NCBI GenBank assembly: GCA_023391285.1
Contig: JAEWBF010000068.1
Span: forward strand, 1 to 9,897
DNA: 9,897 nucleotides
Direction of reading: 5' to 3'
Source of the DNA: Verrucomicrobiota bacterium
GTDB taxonomy: Bacteria; Verrucomicrobiota; Verrucomicrobiia; Opitutales; Opitutaceae
The notes beneath the pieces were generated by a model, which was not told where the DNA came from, did not search any database, and saw only the letters and a list, made by a program, of their open reading frames with translations. Shown one piece after another: positions 1-6,268 of the stretch; position 1 is the stretch's first letter; the number at the start of each line of letters is the position of its first letter. The translations under genes and the position numbers were made by a program.

Positions 1-1087
1 CGTCGAAATCGATCACGCCATCGAAGGCGCCGCTGTGGCGGATCCAGTTGTTGACGGCTTGGCGGTCGGCTTCGCTTTCGGGGGTGTCGTAGCTGGTGAA
101 ACCGCTGAAGGCCATGATGGTGGCGCCGATGACTTTGATGCCGTGAGCGTGGGCGCGGGTGATCATTTGTTGGTAGGCGGCGATGAGGTCGGCGGCGGTG
201 GCGTGAGGTTGGCCGTTGGCGCGGGCGCCGACGGCGGTGCCGAGGTCGTTGACGCCTTCGAAGATGATGAGCCAGCGGACGCCGGGGATCGCGATGACGT
301 CGCGGTCGAAACGGCCGAGGGCGCTGGTGCCGAGACCGTCGCGGAGGACGCGGCCGCCGCCGGCGCCCTGGTTGAGCACGGAAATGTTGGCGGTGGCGGG
401 ATTCGCGTGGAGGCGGCGGGCGAGGTTGTTGGGCCAGCGATTGTTTTGATCGGTGGTGGAGCCGCGGCCGTCGGTGATGGAGTCGCCGAGGATGACGATG
501 GCGGACGATTGCGCGTCGGCGAAGACCTCGAGCGAGGCGAGGAGATACCAGCGTTCGGTGCGGACAGGATCGGTGAAATCGGCGGCGGAGACGGCGTTGC
601 CGGAAACGATGAAGGAGCCGGTGCGCGAGCCGGGGTGGCCGGTGATGTTTTGGGGGATATCCGCGACGTGGATACTGACGGCGAGGTTGACGAACGGCGT
701 GACCTCGAACGCGACGTCGTCGGTGAACATCATCGTGCCGGGGAGAATCGTGACGGACGGCGAGCCGTTGAAGGTGAGGGCGGTGTCGGTGTCGGCGACG
801 ATGGCGGAGCCGCCGGCGGAGCGGGCGACGTGGACGGCGGTGATGCGGACGGGGGATTCGCCGTAGGCGTTGGAGAAGGCGAGGCGGAGGCGATTCCCGG
901 CGAGGGTGGGTTGGATGATTTGGCGGAGCGTGCGATCGGCGAGGCCGGGAGCGGGAGGGAGGTTGTGGGGTTCGACGAGTTGTTGGGCGGAGACCCAGGA
1001 GGCGACCCACTTTTGGTCGGTGGCGTTGGCGGCGAAGGCGAGGGTGGCGGTGAGGAAAGTGAGGAAGGTGAGGAGAAGGCGGGGCAT
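1..1087 (-). CDS. Secreted SGNH/GDSL-family hydrolase (esterase/lipase-like), C-terminus beyond the window
   Basis: Predicted exported serine hydrolase acting on esters, probably acyl or acetyl groups; the substrate cannot be read from sequence. 362 residues are visible. Residues 1-20 (MPRLLLTFLT then FLTATLAFAA) form a signal peptide. Residues 25-190 are a beta-rich N-terminal region typical of secreted members of the family. Catalytic block I is GDSITDG at 201-207 with nucleophile Ser203. Block II is the GGGR stretch near 243-246 and block III is GVND at 278-281. The block V DxxH motif carrying the catalytic Asp/His must lie beyond position 1, so activity cannot be fully judged. The start is the ATG at 1087: in-frame sequence upstream holds no other ATG and is a low-complexity pyrimidine tract, back to the kinase stop codon at 1226-1228. 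No Shine-Dalgarno is present. It lies 138 bp downstream of the kinase in the same direction, so read-through is possible. Codons end mostly in C. The family assignment is firm. Confidence 0.92.
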   Translation of the reverse strand, partial: MPRLLLTFLTFLTATLAFAANATDQKWVASWVSAQQLVEPHNLPPAPGLADRTLRQIIQPTLAGNRLRLAFSNAYGESPVRITAVHVARSAGGSAIVADTDTALTFNGSPSVTILPGTMMFTDDVAFEVTPFVNLAVSIHVADIPQNITGHPGSRTGSFIVSGNAVSAADFTDPVRTERWYLLASLEVFADAQSSAIVILGDSITDGRGSTTDQNNRWPNNLARRLHANPATANISVLNQGAGGGRVLRDGLGTSALGRFDRDVIAIPGVRWLIIFEGVNDLGTAVGARANGQPHATAADLIAAYQQMITRAHAHGIKVIGATIMAFSGFTSYDTPESEADRQAVNNWIRHSGAFDGVIDFD

Positions 1088-1089
1088 GA

Positions 1090-1165
1090 GGGAGGGGAAA
1101 GGGAAAGGGAGGGTGAAAGGGAGAGTGAAAGGGAAAGTGAGGGTGAAAGTGAGAGGGAAAGGGGG
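1090..1165. repeat. Imperfect purine-rich short tandem repeat (GGGTGAAA/GGGAAAG-type units)
   Basis: The plus strand is almost entirely G and A with scattered T, made of short units such as GGGAAAGG, GGGTGAAA and GGGAAAGTGA. On the coding strand of the hydrolase it is a pyrimidine tract ending directly before the ATG, so it forms the whole 5' leader of that gene. It belongs to the same compositional type as the purine repeats at 3681 and 8542, though it is not a close copy of them. The remaining spacer up to 1225 shows only a small CCGA/TCGG inverted repeat at 1188-1199. Confidence 0.75.
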
Positions 1166-1225
1166 GCTGAGGGACGAAACGCTCGGTCCGACGTGTCGGG
1201 GTGGTGGCGTTCCGCTGGGGGGCGG

Positions 1226-2773
1226 CTAGGCGTCGAGGAGGGTGCGGACGCTGCGGAGGATTTCGCTGAGGGCGAAAGGTTTCGAGAGGGTGGTCTGGTG
1301 AGAGACGGCGAGCCAAGGGAGAGGGATGGGATCGTCGAAATGGCCGATGGCGAGGACGCGGAGGGCGGCGTTGGATTTGGCCAGGCGGCGAGCGAGTTCC
1401 TCGCCGCCGTTGTCCAGCGGGGCGATGAGAAGTTGGACCGGGCGGGATTGTTCGCGGGCGCGTTTGGCGGCTTCTTCCGCGGAGGCGGCGGCGATGACGT
1501 TGTAGCCGTCGGCGGCGAGCATGCCGCCGACCATTTTGCGGACGACCTCGTCTTCTTCGATGAGGAGGAGCGTTTCGTGTCCGCGCGTGGCGGGGAGCGG
1601 CGTGATGGGCGCGAGCGGGGTGGAGGATTCTTCGGGCTCGTCGGTGGCGGGGAGGAGGATTTCGAAGGTGGAGCCGGCGAGGAGGACGCTGCGGACGTTG
1701 ATGTAGCCGCTGCTTTGTTGGACGATGCCGTAAACGAGAGCGAGGCCGAGGCCGGTGCCTTTGCCTTCGGGCTTGGTGGTGAAGAACGGTTCGAAGAGGT
1801 GTTTCTGCGTGTCGGCGTCCATGCCGGTGCCGTTGTCGGAAACGGAGAGCGAAACGTAATGGCCGGGCGGGACGTCGGTGGTGCGGCGGTTGAGGCCGGG
1901 TTTGATGTCGCGGTCTGTCGTGCTGATCGTGATACAGCCGCGATCGCGGAGGGCGTCGCGGGCGTTGATGACGAGGTTGAGGAGAACCTGTTGAAACTGG
2001 GTGGGGTCGGCGCGGACGTTGGAGAGGTTTTTGGTGAGATCGAGTTCGAGGCGGCCGGCTTTGCCCACGAGGCGGCGGAGGATCTCGGCGTTGTCGCGGA
2101 CGATGCGGTTGAGGTTGATGACGCGAGCGTCCATCGGCTGGCGGCGGCCGAAGGCGAGGAGCTGGCGCGTGAGGGTGGCGGCGCGGAGGCCGGATTTGTG
2201 GATTTCCTGGACCTCGCGAAGGGCTTGTGGGCGATCGGAGAGCTGCGCGGCGAGCATCTCGCAGTAGCCGTTGATGACGGAGAGGAGGTTGTTGAAATCG
2301 TGGGCGACGCCGCCGGCGAGGCGGCCGACGGCGTCGAGGCGTTGCGAGTGAACGAGCGCTTCCTGGAGCCGGCGTTTTTCGGTGGTATCGCGGTAGGTGC
2401 CGACGATATGGGAGGCGCGGCCGCGGGCGTTGAGGACGGGGCTGAACGTCCAGGACGCGTAGATCGCGCTGCCGTCTTTGCGGGTGAGGTAGCCCTCGCC
2501 GGTGAGCGGGCGGGAGATGCGGCCGCCGTCGAGCCATTTGGTGGTGCGCTCGACATCGACGGGATCGGCGTGGAGGGCGCCGTGAGAGCTGCCGGCGAGT
2601 TCGCGCGCGGTGCGGCCGGTCATGGCGCAGAAGCTATCGTTGACGAATAGAATGCGCAGACCGCGCGGGGACGGTTTGGCGTCGGCGATGAAGACGCCGT
2701 CGGCTTGGGCGCGGAGGGCGGCCGCCAGGAGGCTGGGTGCGACGGTGGGTTTTTTCGCGACGCGTTTCTTCAC
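1226..2773 (-). CDS. PAS-domain sensor histidine kinase with C-terminal degenerate receiver domain
   Basis: A soluble hybrid-type two-component kinase of 515 residues; no membrane segment is seen, so it probably senses a cytoplasmic signal. A PAS domain spans about 15-135 (FVNDSFCAMTGR at 43-54; PAC-like end YRDTTEKRRLQEAL). The HisKA domain has phospho-acceptor His158 in HDFNN. The ATPase domain is complete: N box NLVINARDA at 266-274, G1 box DNGTG at 313-317, F box FEPFFTT at 327-333 and G2 box GKGTGLGL at 337-344. A receiver-like domain covers about 400-513. It keeps the acidic pocket (EED, 406-408) and the Lys of LSKPF (498), but where the phospho-acceptor Asp is expected the sequence reads LLIAPLDNGGEEL (448-460), with Ala451 in its place. 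The start is GTG at 2773; it shares bases with the pdxH stop, which indicates translational coupling. The true partner regulator is not in the window. Domain calls are firm; the signal is unknown. Confidence 0.93.
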   Translation of the reverse strand: MKKRVAKKPTVAPSLLAAALRAQADGVFIADAKPSPRGLRILFVNDSFCAMTGRTARELAGSSHGALHADPVDVERTTKWLDGGRISRPLTGEGYLTRKDGSAIYASWTFSPVLNARGRASHIVGTYRDTTEKRRLQEALVHSQRLDAVGRLAGGVAHDFNNLLSVINGYCEMLAAQLSDRPQALREVQEIHKSGLRAATLTRQLLAFGRRQPMDARVINLNRIVRDNAEILRRLVGKAGRLELDLTKNLSNVRADPTQFQQVLLNLVINARDALRDRGCITISTTDRDIKPGLNRRTTDVPPGHYVSLSVSDNGTGMDADTQKHLFEPFFTTKPEGKGTGLGLALVYGIVQQSSGYINVRSVLLAGSTFEILLPATDEPEESSTPLAPITPLPATRGHETLLLIEEDEVVRKMVGGMLAADGYNVIAAASAEEAAKRAREQSRPVQLLIAPLDNGGEELARRLAKSNAALRVLAIGHFDDPIPLPWLAVSHQTTLSKPFALSEILRSVRTLLDA

Positions 2774-3408
2774 GGGGCGAGGCGCTCGATGGTCCAGGCG
2801 CCGTCGGCTTCGCGGCGATAACGGAGGCGATCGTGAAGGCGGCTGCGGCGGCCCTGCCAGAACTCGACGGTTTCGGGGGCGACGCGATAGCCGCCCCAGT
2901 GCGGCGGGAGGGGCACGGGCTGGCCGGCGTATTTTTTTTCCACTACCTTGAAGGCCTCTTCGAGCGACTTGCGGTCGGAGATGATGGAACTTTGGCGCGA
3001 GACCCAGGCGGATAGCTGGCTGAGGAGCGGGCGGCTATGGAAGTAGGCTTCGGATTCCTCGCGCGAGACTTTGGTGACGGTGCCCTCGACGGTGATTTGG
3101 CGTTCGAGGGCGAGCCACGGGAAGAGGAGAGTAGCGCGCGGGTTGGCGTCGAGATCGCGGCCCTTGCGGCTCTCGTAGTTGGTATAAAATACAAAGCCGC
3201 GGCCATCGACGCTTTTGAGCAGGACGGTGCGGGCGGTGGGGCGGCCGTCGCGGGAGGCGGTGGCGAGCGTCATGGCGTTGGGCTCGACGAGCTTCGCGGC
3301 CTGAGCCTCCTGGAACCATTTCTCGAACTGGCGAAACGGGTCGCGCGCGAGGTCCTTTTCGGCGAGGCCGGCGAGGGAGTAATCTTTACGCAGATCGGCG
3401 AGCGACAT
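2770..3408 (-). CDS. pdxH: Pyridoxamine/pyridoxine 5'-phosphate oxidase
   Basis: FMN-dependent cytosolic enzyme that oxidises pyridoxine or pyridoxamine 5'-phosphate to pyridoxal 5'-phosphate with oxygen, the last step of vitamin B6 synthesis and salvage. The 212-residue length is close to the family norm (E. coli PdxH has 218). Visible hallmarks: RTVLLK at 60-65, the FMN-binding FYTNYESRKGRDL at 74-86, QLSAWVSRQSS at 131-141, WGGYRV at 171-176, and the substrate-phosphate/active-site stretch FWQGRRSRLHDR at 183-194, whose Arg190 and His192 match the E. coli catalytic pair. The C-terminal ERLAP ending is also typical. The ATG at 3408 lacks a Shine-Dalgarno, and the predicted promoter leaves a leader of only about a dozen bases. 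The stop overlaps the GTG of the following kinase as GTGA, so the two are probably co-translated. Confidence 0.96.
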   Translation of the reverse strand: MSLADLRKDYSLAGLAEKDLARDPFRQFEKWFQEAQAAKLVEPNAMTLATASRDGRPTARTVLLKSVDGRGFVFYTNYESRKGRDLDANPRATLLFPWLALERQITVEGTVTKVSREESEAYFHSRPLLSQLSAWVSRQSSIISDRKSLEEAFKVVEKKYAGQPVPLPPHWGGYRVAPETVEFWQGRRSRLHDRLRYRREADGAWTIERLAP

Positions 3409-3426
3409 GGAAGGCGGAGGCGGGCG

Positions 3427-3454
3427 ATGATGAAACGTGGGATGGGCGTGTCAA
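3427..3454 (-). promoter_or_regulatory. Candidate sigma-70-type promoter of pdxH and the kinase
   Basis: On the minus strand a perfect TTGACA (-35, bases 3454-3449) is followed after 16 bases by CATCAT (-10, bases 3432-3427; four of six consensus positions). Initiation would fall near 3420, about 12 bases before the pdxH ATG at 3408, which agrees with the absence of a ribosome binding site. The position is right and the -35 match is exact, but the -10 is weak. Confidence 0.42.
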
Positions 3455-3496
3455 AAGTCATCTGGTTGACGTGGCTTGGTGAAGGTTGGTGGTGAG

Positions 3497-3554
3497 AGAC
3501 ACACCCCGCCCTTTGGGCACCCCTCTCGAGAGGGGACTTTGGCTCCGAGGGGCG
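3497..3554 (+). repeat. Dispersed palindromic repeat, copy 1
   Basis: A 58-base unit that matches copy 2 at 3610-3667 with six differences in direct orientation. It carries two neighbouring hairpins: GCCC-TTT-GGGC at 3508-3518, and the perfect 16-base palindrome CCCCTCTCGAGAGGGG at 3520-3535. On the minus strand it reads as peptides of the PLSRGVPKGRGV kind, which should not be annotated as protein. Confidence 0.85.
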
Positions 3555-3609
3555 CGGGGACGTGGGGGGTGTGGCGGCGTGATGGGTGCGGCGGCAGAAT
3601 GACTCCGAT

Positions 3610-3667
3610 AGACACACCCCGCCCTGCGGGCACCCCTCTCGAGAGGGGACTTCGGTTGCGGGGGGCG
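3610..3667 (+). repeat. Dispersed palindromic repeat, copy 2
   Basis: Second copy of the 58-base unit, 113 bases downstream of copy 1. The 16-base palindrome (3633-3648) is unchanged. In the small hairpin at 3621-3631 the four-base stem GCCC/GGGC is kept while the loop changes from TTT to TGC. That pattern suggests the folded form is what is preserved. Confidence 0.85.
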
Positions 3668-3680
3668 TGAGGAGGGCGGG

Positions 3681-3713
3681 GGAGAAAGAGGAAGATAAAG
3701 AGGAAAGAGAGAG
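3681..3713 (+). repeat. Purine-rich dispersed repeat, copy 1
   Basis: A 33-base all-purine stretch (apart from one T) with the core GAAGATAAAGAGGAAAGAGA. It matches 8542-8574 with two G/A differences. It lies upstream of the M20 peptidase, immediately after palindromic repeat copy 2. Confidence 0.8.
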
Positions 3714-3795
3714 CTTTTCTGTGCGGCGGGCGCGCCGGCGCGCACGCTGGACAATCCGCGCGGCTTCGTCGTTCATGCGTTGGAATCGAACACGC

Positions 3796-5037
3796 ATGAC
3801 ACCCTCTGCTTACATCGATCTTCACGCGGCGGACATGGTCGGGACGCTGCAGCAGCTCGTTGGGATTTCCACGGTCAATCCGCCCGGGGAGAATTATGCG
3901 GAGATCACGGAGCTTTTGCGCGACGAGTTGGAGGCGGCGGGGCTGGTGGCGAAGCGTCATGCGGTGCCGGCGAAGTTGTTGAAGAGACTGCTGCCGGCGG
4001 AGCAGTGGACGTATCCACGTTTCAATGTCGTGGGGAAATGGCGGGTGCGCGGGGCGAGGAAGACGGTGCATTTCAACGCGCACTACGACGTGGTGCCGGT
4101 ATCAGGAAGGTGGAGACACGCGTCGGCGTTCAGCGGCGCGCTGGAAGGCGGATGGATTTACGGGCGCGGGACCTCGGACATGAAAGGCTCGCACGCGAGC
4201 TTGCTGCTGGCGTTGAAGGCGCTGCGGGCGACGGGGACGGCGCCGAAGGTGAATGTGGAAGTGTCGTTTACGGCGGATGAGGAGACGGATTCGGAGCTGG
4301 GCGCGGGGTGGCTGGTGCGGCACGCGCCGATCGAGCCGGATTATGCGATCGTGATGGAAGGCGGGGAAGGGGCGCGCGTGTGTTGCGGGCACAACGGCGT
4401 GGTGTGGCTCGAGGTGGTGGTGCATGGGCGCGCGGCGCATGGGTCACGGCCGGATTTGGGCATCAACGCCCTCGAGAAAATGTCGGCGCTGGTGGTGGCG
4501 TTGGAGGATTACAAGAAGGTGCTCGCGAAGCGGGCATGGCGGACGCCCGATGGGGTGATGATGCGCCCGACGATCAATGTGGGCGGCGAGTTTGCGTCGG
4601 GGCCGGGCGGGAAGATCAACACGGTGCCGGCGGAGGCCAGGTTCTCGATCGATCGGCGCGTGCTGGCGATCGAGGATCACGAGGTGGCGGAGCGGGAGCT
4701 GCGGGAGTTTCTCGCGGCGGCGGCGCGGAAGATTCCGCAGTGCCGGATCACGGTGCGGAAAGTGTCGGAGAATTTCGCGTGCTACTCGGAGCCGGAGCAT
4801 CCGTTTTTCGCGACGATGGCGGAGTGCGTGACACGCGTGCGACGGGCGAAGACCCTGTTTAATGTTTCGACGGGGTTTAATGACATGCATTTCTTCGCGC
4901 ATCATTTGAAAATTCCCACGCTCGGTTATGGCCCGGGTGGCGAGAATTATCATGCGGTGGATGAGCGGGCGCGCGTGCGGGACTTGGTGAACTGCGCGAA
5001 GATTTATGCGGAGTTGTTGATGGGGTTCGAGGGATAG
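3796..5037 (+). CDS. M20-family zinc metallopeptidase/deacylase (ArgE/DapE/CPG2 type)
   Basis: A 413-residue cytosolic hydrolase of the acetylornithine deacetylase, succinyl-diaminopimelate desuccinylase and carboxypeptidase G2 family, cleaving an acyl or peptide bond with a two-zinc site. All expected ligands are visible: His96 and Asp98 in HYDVVP, bridging Asp128 in GRGTSDMKG, catalytic Glu162 and ligand Glu163 in TADEETD, Glu188 in VMEGGEG, and His386 in GGENYHAVDE. The dimerisation/lid domain (about 195-315) contains VVHGRAAHGSRPD (His215) and the GGKINTVPAEARFSIDRR stretch. The start chosen is the ATG at 3796, giving MTPSAYIDLHAADM; an in-frame ATG at 3775 and the open frame farther upstream encode repeat-derived sequence. 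A weak GGAA precedes it. No arginine or lysine biosynthesis genes are adjacent, so the substrate is open and no symbol is given. Codons end largely in G. Confidence 0.93.
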   Translation: MTPSAYIDLHAADMVGTLQQLVGISTVNPPGENYAEITELLRDELEAAGLVAKRHAVPAKLLKRLLPAEQWTYPRFNVVGKWRVRGARKTVHFNAHYDVVPVSGRWRHASAFSGALEGGWIYGRGTSDMKGSHASLLLALKALRATGTAPKVNVEVSFTADEETDSELGAGWLVRHAPIEPDYAIVMEGGEGARVCCGHNGVVWLEVVVHGRAAHGSRPDLGINALEKMSALVVALEDYKKVLAKRAWRTPDGVMMRPTINVGGEFASGPGGKINTVPAEARFSIDRRVLAIEDHEVAERELREFLAAAARKIPQCRITVRKVSENFACYSEPEHPFFATMAECVTRVRRAKTLFNVSTGFNDMHFFAHHLKIPTLGYGPGGENYHAVDERARVRDLVNCAKIYAELLMGFEG

Positions 5038-5038
5038 C

Positions 5039-5067
5039 CGCAAAGAGGCGCAGAAGGCGCAAAGAGG
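5039..5067 (+). repeat. Triplet-unit intergenic repeat (CGCRAAnGG type), copy 1
   Basis: Three consecutive units, CGCAAAGAGG, CGCAGAAGG and CGCAAAGAGG, begin two bases after the peptidase stop codon. This is a variant of the CGCGAA-type family seen again at 5120, 5173, 6011 and 9042. Confidence 0.65.
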
Positions 5068-5119
5068 CGGGCGAGGTGGTTCGCGGGCCTGAGCCGTGGC
5101 GGAAATGATTTGGAGTGCC

Positions 5120-5149
5120 CGCGAAATACGCGAAAGGACGCGAAAACGA
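5120..5149 (+). repeat. Triplet-unit CGCGAA repeat, copy 2
   Basis: Three units of 9 to 11 bases: CGCGAAATA, CGCGAAAGGA and CGCGAAAACGA. Confidence 0.7.
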
Positions 5150-5172
5150 CGTGGTAGGAGGGGAGGTTGCAG

Positions 5173-5206
5173 TGGTTTTTTTTGGCGTGGTTTAGCGTGG
5201 TTCGCG
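5173..5206 (-). repeat. Triplet-unit CGCGAA repeat, copy 3, inverted
   Basis: On the minus strand three units are read: CGCGAACCA, CGCTAAACCA, then CGCC followed by an eight-A run and CCA. It has the same three-unit plan as the other copies but lies in the opposite orientation. Confidence 0.6.
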
Positions 5207-5214
5207 GGCGGTGG

Positions 5215-5287
5215 TTGGGTTCAGGGTGGAAACTAAACACGAAGTGACAGAGGTGGAGAGCGGGTTAACGTTAAACCCTGAACTCAA
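5215..5287. repeat. 73-base element bounded by 13-base imperfect inverted repeats
   Basis: TTGGGTTCAGGGT (5215-5227) is matched in inverse by ACCCTGAACTCAA (5275-5287) at 12 of 13 positions. The right part also contains the perfect palindrome TTAACGTTAA (5265-5274) with GGG and CCC flanking it. It could fold as a cruciform or act as a two-way terminator stem; no T-run follows on either strand. Confidence 0.6.
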
Positions 5288-5312
5288 AACCTGAATGCGG
5301 AGCGCGAGGGTC

Positions 5313-5356
5313 GCGGCCTAAAGCCGCTTTTACAGCGGAGCGCCAGCGAGCTGGCG
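5313..5356. repeat. Cluster of overlapping hairpins downstream of marC
   Basis: Three stems are visible: GCGGC-ctaaa-GCCGC at 5313-5327, CCGCT-tttac-AGCGG at 5324-5338, and CGCCAG-cgag-CTGGCG at 5341-5356. The first two share bases and exclude one another. Read on the minus strand, the CCGCT/AGCGG stem is followed by CTTTA, so it may help end marC transcripts, but the T-run is poor. The look is that of a dispersed palindromic element. Confidence 0.6.
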
Positions 5357-5358
5357 GC

Positions 5359-5937
5359 CTACTGGAGGCCTTGGCGGACCATGTTGACGGCGATGGCGGC
5401 GAGGAGGAGGGAGATAATCTTCGAGATCGCGCGCATGCCGGTGCCGCCGATGCGGCGGGCGATGCGGTCGCTTTGCGCGAAGGCGAGGACGACGAGGAGG
5501 AGATTTAGCGCGAGGGCGACGAGGGTGATGACGACGCCGACGGTTTGAGCGAGAAGGATGAGCGTCGTGATGGAGGCGGGGCCAGCGATGAGCGGCATGC
5601 CGAGCGGGACGACGCCGAAGTCGTCGGCGAGTTCGCGCGGTTGCTCGGTGGCGGAGTGAATGATGTCGCGCGCGGCGAGGATGAAGAGGATAAGTCCGCC
5701 GGCGATTTGGAAGTCGGACGCGGTGATGCCGAGGGCGCTGAAGATGGTTTGGCCGAGGAGGAGAAAGAGAAGCGCGACGCCGCCACCGGTCCAGGTGGCT
5801 TGCGCGGCGATGGTGCGGCGGCGTTCGGCGGGGACGCCGGCGCTCATCGCGAGAAAAATGGCGGCGAGTCCGATGGGGTCGATCGCGACGAAGAGCGGGA
5901 TGAAGGCTTGGAGGAATTGGCCCGCGAGGTCGGACAT
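5359..5937 (-). CDS. MarC-family integral membrane protein
   Basis: An inner-membrane protein of the MarC (UPF0056/SNARE-associated-like) family, whose function is not settled even in E. coli, where the link to multiple antibiotic resistance was withdrawn. Its 192 residues form about six membrane segments (near 8-30, 50-70, 77-93, 110-130, 134-155 and 171-189). Family signatures are AIDPIGLAAIFLAM at 18-31, DFQIAGGLILFILA at 75-88, VVPLGMPLIAGPASITTLIL at 109-128 and the terminal ISLLLAAIAVNMVRQGL. The start is the ATG at 5937; an in-frame TTG at 5973 would add 12 residues unlike the family N-terminus. No Shine-Dalgarno precedes either. It is convergent with the peptidase and divergent from the cytochrome, so it is probably transcribed alone. 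Confidence 0.92.
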   Translation of the reverse strand: MSDLAGQFLQAFIPLFVAIDPIGLAAIFLAMSAGVPAERRRTIAAQATWTGGGVALLFLLLGQTIFSALGITASDFQIAGGLILFILAARDIIHSATEQPRELADDFGVVPLGMPLIAGPASITTLILLAQTVGVVITLVALALNLLLVVLAFAQSDRIARRIGGTGMRAISKIISLLLAAIAVNMVRQGLQ

Positions 5938-6268
5938 GGAGGTGAAAATGCGGGAGCGGAGGACGGGAGGCAAGGGCGGGCGGGCCGGTGAAGTTGGTGG
6001 AGATATGAACCGCGAAGGACGCGAAGGGACACGAAGAGAGAAGGGCGTTGGTGGCGGCAGCCTGAGATGAAGTTGTCATTTCAGAAAGGACGGGTTGGGG
6101 CGCACGCCTCGGACGGGCGTCGCGAGCGGGCTTGTTAGTTTTTGCGCAGTGGCTGGGGAGACTACGGCAAGAAATGCAGGGCAGAGGCCGAGGGATTTCG
6201 GTAGCCTGCTTTCACTCCACCGACGGGCTGCCGGAACCACGCACACCGGGACGGCGCGGCGGCGGTCC
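5938..6268. other. Divergent leader region between marC and the cytochrome, no gene seen
   Basis: This 331-bp spacer should hold both promoters, but no convincing -35/-10 pair was found on either strand. It contains one CGCGAA triplet repeat (6011-6039) and a small hairpin ACGCC/GGCGT at 6104-6120. A bulged stem is possible at 6181-6209 (AGGCCGA against TCG and GCCT) in what would be the cytochrome 5' leader. The cytochrome frame stays open back to a TTG at 6095, but the predicted peptide there has no export character. Confidence 0.55.
6011..6039 (+). repeat. Triplet-unit CGCGAA repeat, copy 4
   Basis: Three units: CGCGAAGGA, CGCGAAGGGA and CACGAAGAGA. It lies about 75 bases upstream of the marC start, in the divergent spacer. 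Confidence 0.65.

Larger units (their letters stand above)
3409..3795. other. Divergent intergenic spacer rich in repeats, no gene seen
   Basis: This 387-bp spacer separates pdxH (minus) from the M20 peptidase (plus). It holds the pdxH promoter, two direct copies of a palindromic repeat, one purine-rich repeat, and a 14-base perfect palindrome GCGCGCCGGCGCGC at 3730-3743 flanked by GTGCG (3721) and CGCAC (3741). Open frames cross it on both strands but encode only repeat-derived low-complexity peptides. A possible weak -35-like TGGACA occurs at 3748-3753 for the peptidase, without a convincing -10. Confidence 0.7.
5038..5358. other. Convergent intergenic spacer made of small repeats, no gene seen
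   Basis: The spacer lies between the ends of the M20 peptidase (plus) and marC (minus). In order it contains three triplet-unit repeats, a 73-base inverted-repeat element and a cluster of overlapping hairpins reaching the marC stop codon. Only about a third of it is free of recognisable repeats. No canonical hairpin-plus-T-run terminator is seen for the peptidase. Confidence 0.7.

Noticed and set aside
1088..1225. In-frame Leu/Ser/Pro-rich extension of the hydrolase
   Set aside because: The frame is open to 1226 but contains no ATG and would place a low-complexity repeat before a clean signal peptide.
35..2650. An open frame of 871 codons on the plus strand
   Set aside because: It is antisense to the well-supported hydrolase and kinase, its product is Gly/Ala/Glu/Asp-rich without domains, and the skewed codon ends of the real genes remove stop codons from this frame.
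3497..3667. Possible CRISPR or small coding genes in the repeat pair
   Set aside because: There are only two copies, each self-palindromic and 58 bases long with six differences; no array spacing or cas gene is present, and the encoded peptides are repeat translations.
3586..3795. Upstream extension of the M20 peptidase frame
   Set aside because: The added 70 residues are translated palindromic and purine repeats; the family N-terminus begins near residue 1 of the 3796 start.
6181..6209. Riboswitch-like structure in the cytochrome leader
   Set aside because: Only one bulged stem can be drawn, and no conserved motif of a riboswitch class known to me is present.
6095..6268. N-terminal extension of the cytochrome from a TTG
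   Set aside because: It would bury the signal peptide behind 58 residues with no export character; the ATG at 6269 gives a normal signal peptide.
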